A stretch of DNA of 64,000 nucleotides, taken from positions 73,410 through 137,409 of the forward strand of contig JBFMDH010000008.1 of the NCBI GenBank assembly GCA_040754075.1, in the 5' to 3' direction. Both the position numbers and the translations under genes were made by a program. Source of the DNA: Acidobacteriota bacterium (GTDB lineage Bacteria; Acidobacteriota; Blastocatellia; UBA7656). Below the pieces are notes generated by a model that saw only the letters and a program-made list of their open reading frames with translations, was not told the DNA's origin and did not search any database. Below are positions 60,542 to 64,000 of this stretch, piece by piece. How positions within the stretch are numbered: position 1 is the first letter of the stretch; every line of letters begins with the position of its first letter.

Positions 60542-60703
60542 TTAGGCAAATTCCTGCAAGCGCATCAACTCTTCAACTCTTTGCTGAACGGTAAGTTTTA
60601 AATTTTGGCGAATCAACGTTCGATCAATATCTTTTTTATAGGCTTCGATCACCGGGTCAGGTTCTAAAAACATCTGGTCTTTGCTCAAGATTTCTTGACT
60701 CAT
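60542..60703 (-). CDS. Small partner of the lost nucleotidyltransferase
   Basis: 53 residues from the ATG at 60703, with GAGGAAA upstream: MSQEILSKDQMFLEPDPVIE followed by AYKKDIDRTLIRQNLKLTVQQR and VEELMRLQEFA. In other genomes, from memory, a small gene of this form sits directly before a nucleotidyltransferase gene, here decayed (60363-60504). It may be an antitoxin or targeting subunit. No other motif is visible. Confidence 0.65.
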   Translation of the reverse strand: MSQEILSKDQMFLEPDPVIEAYKKDIDRTLIRQNLKLTVQQRVEELMRLQEFA

Positions 60704-60840
60704 GGTTTTTTCCTCAATATCAAAACAAGGGAAATTTTATTCTCTGTGTGCGGCTACGGTTTTGCAAGAAAAACTAATGCTTGCCTTGTTAGCGAAGAAT
60801 GAATGATGTTACCTTCTCGGCTTTATTATTTGGAGGGAAG

Positions 60841-61989
60841 GTGTCGAAAGAACGGGCGTTTCTGGCAATCTACATCAGCATCGCAATCAGTTACCTCGGC
60901 GTTGGGCTGGTCGCGCCATTGATTTCAATCGTTCTGGCTGAACATGGCGCCAACAGCGTCATCGTCGGGCTTGTGGGAACGACGATGTTTACGGCATTCA
61001 CCCTGGCATCGTTTCCCCTCGGACATTGGATAGATCGGCGCGGCGCAAAGTTATTTTTAATCTGGGGACTGGTGGTTTACGGCGTTTCGCTGGCATTTTT
61101 CGCCTTTACCAATTCCATCGCGCTGTTCTTTATTCTGCGGTTTATTGAAGGCGTAGGCGCGGCAGCCATTTCGGTTGCCACGGAAACCATGATCGGACAA
61201 CTCAGCGAACCGCACGAACGCGCCAGACGCATGAGTTATTACGCGCTCTCGGTTGGCGCAGGTTGGGCAGCGGGACCACTGGCAGGCGCTTTATTGTTTA
61301 CCCTGCAACCGGGACTACCGTTTTTTGCCTGTTGTTTACTGAGTGTTCTGGCGGCTATCGCGGTTGCCATATTTGTTCCGCATTCGGGAACCAGAGGGCA
61401 TCACCAGGATGCTTCCATCAAACAGTTTTCCTTTGTCTTAATCATTCCGGTTTCGGCAGGCGCGCTTTATGGTTATCTGATGTCATCGCTGGTGACGCTA
61501 TTCCCGCTTTATCTGAAACGACTCGGCATCAGCGAAACGTTGATGGGAAGCATCATCACGGCAGTCATCATCGGCACCATTCTAAGTCAAGTGCCTATCG
61601 GACACGCGGCGGACAAGTTTGGCAAGATTCGTGTGCTGTTTATTTCAAGCGTCATCGTTGCGGTGGTTTTCCTGCTGATGCCACAGAGTTCAAACTGGCA
61701 GAGCTTTTTAATCTATGGGGCAGTGCTTGGCGCTGCGGCTGGCAGCTTTTATCCTGTCGGACTATCAATTATCGGGGAATTAGTAAGACACGAAAAGTTA
61801 GGCGCAGCCAATGCGCTTTTCTCGTTGATGTTCGGCATCGGCTCTTTGATTGGGCCAACCGTTTCAGGTTACACAATGAATCAATTCGGATACGGCTGGC
61901 TGTTTTATCTGCCTGCGAGTTTAACCATACTGTTCTGTTTTATGGTTATCTTCTCAAAATTAAAAATGGCGGATAGCCGCGTGCCCTGA
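60841..61989 (+). CDS. Major facilitator superfamily transporter
   Basis: 382 residues from the GTG at 60841, which has a strong GGAGG; an ATG at 60799 without a ribosome-binding site would add 14 residues. Twelve hydrophobic segments; motif A reads GHWIDRRGAKLFLIWG and its C-terminal counterpart IGHAADKFGKIRVLF. It resembles drug/sugar efflux carriers of the YcaD/MFS_1 group. Substrate is unknown. The next gene is convergent. Confidence 0.85.
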   Translation: MSKERAFLAIYISIAISYLGVGLVAPLISIVLAEHGANSVIVGLVGTTMFTAFTLASFPLGHWIDRRGAKLFLIWGLVVYGVSLAFFAFTNSIALFFILRFIEGVGAAAISVATETMIGQLSEPHERARRMSYYALSVGAGWAAGPLAGALLFTLQPGLPFFACCLLSVLAAIAVAIFVPHSGTRGHHQDASIKQFSFVLIIPVSAGALYGYLMSSLVTLFPLYLKRLGISETLMGSIITAVIIGTILSQVPIGHAADKFGKIRVLFISSVIVAVVFLLMPQSSNWQSFLIYGAVLGAAAGSFYPVGLSIIGELVRHEKLGAANALFSLMFGIGSLIGPTVSGYTMNQFGYGWLFYLPASLTILFCFMVIFSKLKMADSRVP

Positions 61990-62014
61990 AGCCAACTCTC
62001 ATTCAAAAAAACAA

Positions 62015-62050
62015 AACCACGAAGACTCGAAGGGCGCGAAGTTTCACAAA
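62015..62050. repeat. Period-9 degenerate tandem repeat, single arm
   Basis: Units CCACGAAGA, CTCGAAGGG and CGCGAAGTT follow each other every nine bases in the short gap between the MFS and amidase genes. No complementary arm is seen nearby. Same period as the repeats at 31011 and 45563 but a different unit. Confidence 0.55.
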
Positions 62051-62084
62051 GACGATTGCATGTGGCGCTGCGCTTACCCGACAA

Positions 62085-63716
62085 CTAACGCAGGTCAGCG
62101 GTTGGCAGAAATTTCGGCGGCTTGCGCACCTTTGAAATCTGCTCAAAGGCATAGGCGATTTTGATTAACGTCGGTTCCGTATAGGCTCTACCCGCAAATG
62201 AAATGCCGACCGGCAAACCGAAAATATAGCCGAGCGGCATCGTGATATGCGGATAACCGGCAACCGCCGGAGGACTGGATAATCCGCCCGAAAAATGATC
62301 GCCATTGACTAAATCGGTCGTCCACGGCGGACCACCTGTCGGTGCAATCAAGGCGTCGAGTTTATGTTTCAACATCACCGCATCAATGCCTTCGGTGCGC
62401 GACAGGCGCAAGTTTTTCGCAAGGGCTTTTAAATACGCGGGGCTTTTCAAATCGCCTTTGGCTTCCGACCGCATAAAAATCTCCTGTTCAAAATAGGGCA
62501 TCTCGCGGTCGCGGTGTTTTTGGTTGTAATCAATCAATTCTTTCAGAGATTTTGCCGGAGCTTTTGCGCCAAGTCCGGCAAGGTAAGCATTCAAATCGGC
62601 TTTGAATTCATACAACAGCACTTCAAATTCCGAATCGTCGTATTCGCCGACGTGCGGAATATTCGCCGGGTCAACGATGATTGCGCCGGCGCGTTTCATT
62701 GCAGCAATCGCTTCGTTCATTAAAATATCGACCGCAGGATTAAAGCCAAACGATTTTCTGACGATGCCAAGCCGCGCGCCTTTGAGTCCATTGGCGTCTA
62801 AAAATTTGGTGTAATCGGTTAAAGCTTTTCCGCGACTCTGCAAAGTGGTTTTATCGCGCGGGTCAATGCCGGTCAGCGCCCCCAAAACGATTGCCGCATC
62901 GGTGACGGTTCGGCACATCGGGCCTGCGGTGTCCTGTGTATGCGAAATCGGAATGATGCCGGCGCGACTGACGAGACCGACTGTGGGTTTGATGCCAACC
63001 AGCGAATTCATATTTGAAGGGCAAACGATTGAGCCATCGGTTTCGGTGCCGATGGCGGCGGCGCAGAGGTTTGCTGCTGCGGCAACCCCCGAACCGGAAC
63101 TTGAGCCGCAAGGGTTGCGATCCAGCGCATAAGGATTTTTCGTCAGTCCGCCGCGTCCGCTCCAACCACTGGTCGAATGGGTCGAACGAAAATTTGCCCA
63201 TTCGCTCAAGTTGGTTTTGCCTAAAATAATTGCTCCCGCTTCTCTGAGTTTTTGTGCGACGAAAGCATCTTTTGCCGGAGTGGACTGGTCAAGCGCCAGG
63301 GAACCGGCAGAAGTGCGCATGCGGTCGGCGGTGTCGATGTTGTCTTTGATTAACATGGGGATGCCGTGTAATTGGCTACGGGAGCCGGTTTCACGTTGTT
63401 CTTTATCCAGAGCGTCGGCAATTGCCAGGGCGTCGGGGTTGAGTTCGATGACGGAATTGACGGCGGGACCATTTTTATCAATCGCTTCGATACGCGATAG
63501 GTATGATTCGACCAGTGACCGCGCCGTGTATTTTCCGGTTTTCATCCCCGCTTGCAGTTCCGCGATGGTTATCTCTTCGAGTTCAAAATCTCGAATGATA
63601 AAAGGCGGCTCGGCAGCGGCTTTCACCCTGGAGCCAACGAAGACCACGGCGCTCGCCTGAGCGGTGGTTTTGAGAAAACCTCTGCGACTATTTAGCAATT
63701 CTTTTTTAGGCTTCAT
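62085..63716 (-). CDS. Exported amidase-signature family enzyme
   Basis: 543 residues from the ATG at 63716 with GAAAGTGA upstream. A Tat signal (NSRRGFLKTTAQASAVVFVG) starts the protein. The Ser-cisSer-Lys triad is visible: Lys in IPMLIKDNIDT, the Gly/Ser-rich signature NPCGSSSGSGVAAAANLCA with the cis-Ser, and the nucleophile Ser in IGTETDGSIVCP. It hydrolyses amides such as aryl or fatty acid amides; the substrate is unknown. GatA would be cytoplasmic and lacks the signal, so this is not the tRNA amidotransferase. Confidence 0.92.
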   Translation of the reverse strand: MKPKKELLNSRRGFLKTTAQASAVVFVGSRVKAAAEPPFIIRDFELEEITIAELQAGMKTGKYTARSLVESYLSRIEAIDKNGPAVNSVIELNPDALAIADALDKEQRETGSRSQLHGIPMLIKDNIDTADRMRTSAGSLALDQSTPAKDAFVAQKLREAGAIILGKTNLSEWANFRSTHSTSGWSGRGGLTKNPYALDRNPCGSSSGSGVAAAANLCAAAIGTETDGSIVCPSNMNSLVGIKPTVGLVSRAGIIPISHTQDTAGPMCRTVTDAAIVLGALTGIDPRDKTTLQSRGKALTDYTKFLDANGLKGARLGIVRKSFGFNPAVDILMNEAIAAMKRAGAIIVDPANIPHVGEYDDSEFEVLLYEFKADLNAYLAGLGAKAPAKSLKELIDYNQKHRDREMPYFEQEIFMRSEAKGDLKSPAYLKALAKNLRLSRTEGIDAVMLKHKLDALIAPTGGPPWTTDLVNGDHFSGGLSSPPAVAGYPHITMPLGYIFGLPVGISFAGRAYTEPTLIKIAYAFEQISKVRKPPKFLPTADLR

Positions 63717-63805
63717 GTAAATCACTTTCTGTCGGGTTGTTGATTGAGTGATGCAGAGGAAGGTTATTTTGAAATCCCCGGCTTGGCAAGTCGTGAAAAG
63801 TAAAT

Positions 63806-64000
63806 CTAGAGGTTAGGTTTTTTAGGCGGTTTGCATACTCCGCAGGTTCCGCGCTCTTCATTGCAGTGCTTGCATTTTGAGCAATTCTTACAGGCTGCAC
63901 ATGGCGTTCGACCTACACATTTGGCAAATAAGGGTGTCGCTTCACTGTGAGCATTGAGGTCATGGGGCAGAGCAAAGAGGGCTAGTGAAGTGATGCAAAA
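63806..64000 (-). CDS. Small cysteine-rich secreted protein, C-terminal part (cut by window edge)
   Basis: Read on the minus strand from the window edge: a hydrophobic segment (CITSLALFALP) that looks like the end of a signal peptide, then LFAKCVGRTPCAACKNCSKC and KHCNEERGTCGVCKPPKK before the stop. Eight cysteines in about 30 residues suggest metal binding (zinc-ribbon or metallothionein-like) or disulfide bonding. The start is outside the window. Related short Cys-rich proteins occur, from memory, in Blastocatellia. Confidence 0.7.
   Translation of the reverse strand, partial: FCITSLALFALPHDLNAHSEATPLFAKCVGRTPCAACKNCSKCKHCNEERGTCGVCKPPKKPNL

Noticed and set aside
60317-60601. Plus-strand frame of 94 codons after the asparaginase gene
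   Set aside because: The minus strand here carries the recognisable nucleotidyltransferase remnant and its small partner, which explain the sequence better.
61263-61976. Plus-strand frame of 237 codons inside the MFS gene
   Set aside because: Second-frame shadow; the MFS frame has clear membrane segments and motif A.
62085-63716. GatA subunit of tRNA amidotransferase
   Set aside because: Carries a Tat export signal and no gatB or gatC neighbour; better called a secreted amidase.

Overview
This window is from a bacterial chromosome of middling GC. The gene set suggests an Acidobacteriota member, perhaps class Blastocatellia: many secreted or twin-arginine (Tat) exported hydrolases, an S9/DPP-IV-type peptidase, a CarD-like regulator, a fused rhamnulose-phosphate aldolase/lactaldehyde dehydrogenase, and a truncated secreted domain at the left edge of a type I associate with that group. 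This placement is inference, because no rRNA or tRNA gene was recognised. I saw no CRISPR array, prophage or insertion sequence.

Layout. 1-0.4 kb: start of a secreted protein on the minus strand. 1.4-6.7 kb: a surface-polysaccharide operon with a Wzm/Wzt-type exporter and three family-2 glycosyltransferases. 7.0-25.4 kb: an L-rhamnose locus, all on the plus strand. A secreted esterase and a GH78 alpha-L-rhamnosidase release the sugar. An ABC importer takes it up; in this importer the second permease is fused to the binding protein. RhaI, RhaB and RhaD convert rhamnose to DHAP and lactate, and LutABC oxidises lactate to pyruvate. Between rhaI and rhaB lies a two-gene cassette unrelated to rhamnose: a small ParB-like protein and a tyrosine-phosphatase/PD-(D/E)XK-nuclease fusion. 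This cassette is the best candidate here for an undescribed system.

25.6-28.3 kb: RNA and transcription genes (RRM protein, DEAD-box helicase, IF-1 with a probable AUU start, CarD-like). 28.8-38.7 kb: S9 peptidase, then a minus-strand group (TPR membrane protein, amidohydrolase, chromate transporter, secreted unknown), a decayed PQQ-dehydrogenase, an adenylate cyclase and an exported superoxide dismutase. 38.9-47.7 kb: orphan cytochrome b, MFS carrier, a molybdenum hydroxylase in which the Fe-S and Mo subunits are fused, an M20 amidohydrolase and an HD protein. 47.7-51.3 kb: a type III polyketide synthase operon and cysE. 51.4-53.2 kb: an orphan DNA methyltransferase with a degenerate first half. 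53.3-57.9 kb: an envelope/stress group (OmpA-like, DUF5670-like, ferritin-like, SRPBCC, CsbD, BON). 58.0-64.0 kb: tRNA-editing protein, asparaginase, the remains of a nucleotidyltransferase gene next to its small intact partner, MFS carrier, amidase, and a cysteine-rich secreted protein cut by the window edge.

Across the window, five intergenic gaps carry short degenerate tandem repeats of period 7 or 9. Three of these form long inverted pairs. The unit sequence differs at each place but the architecture is the same.
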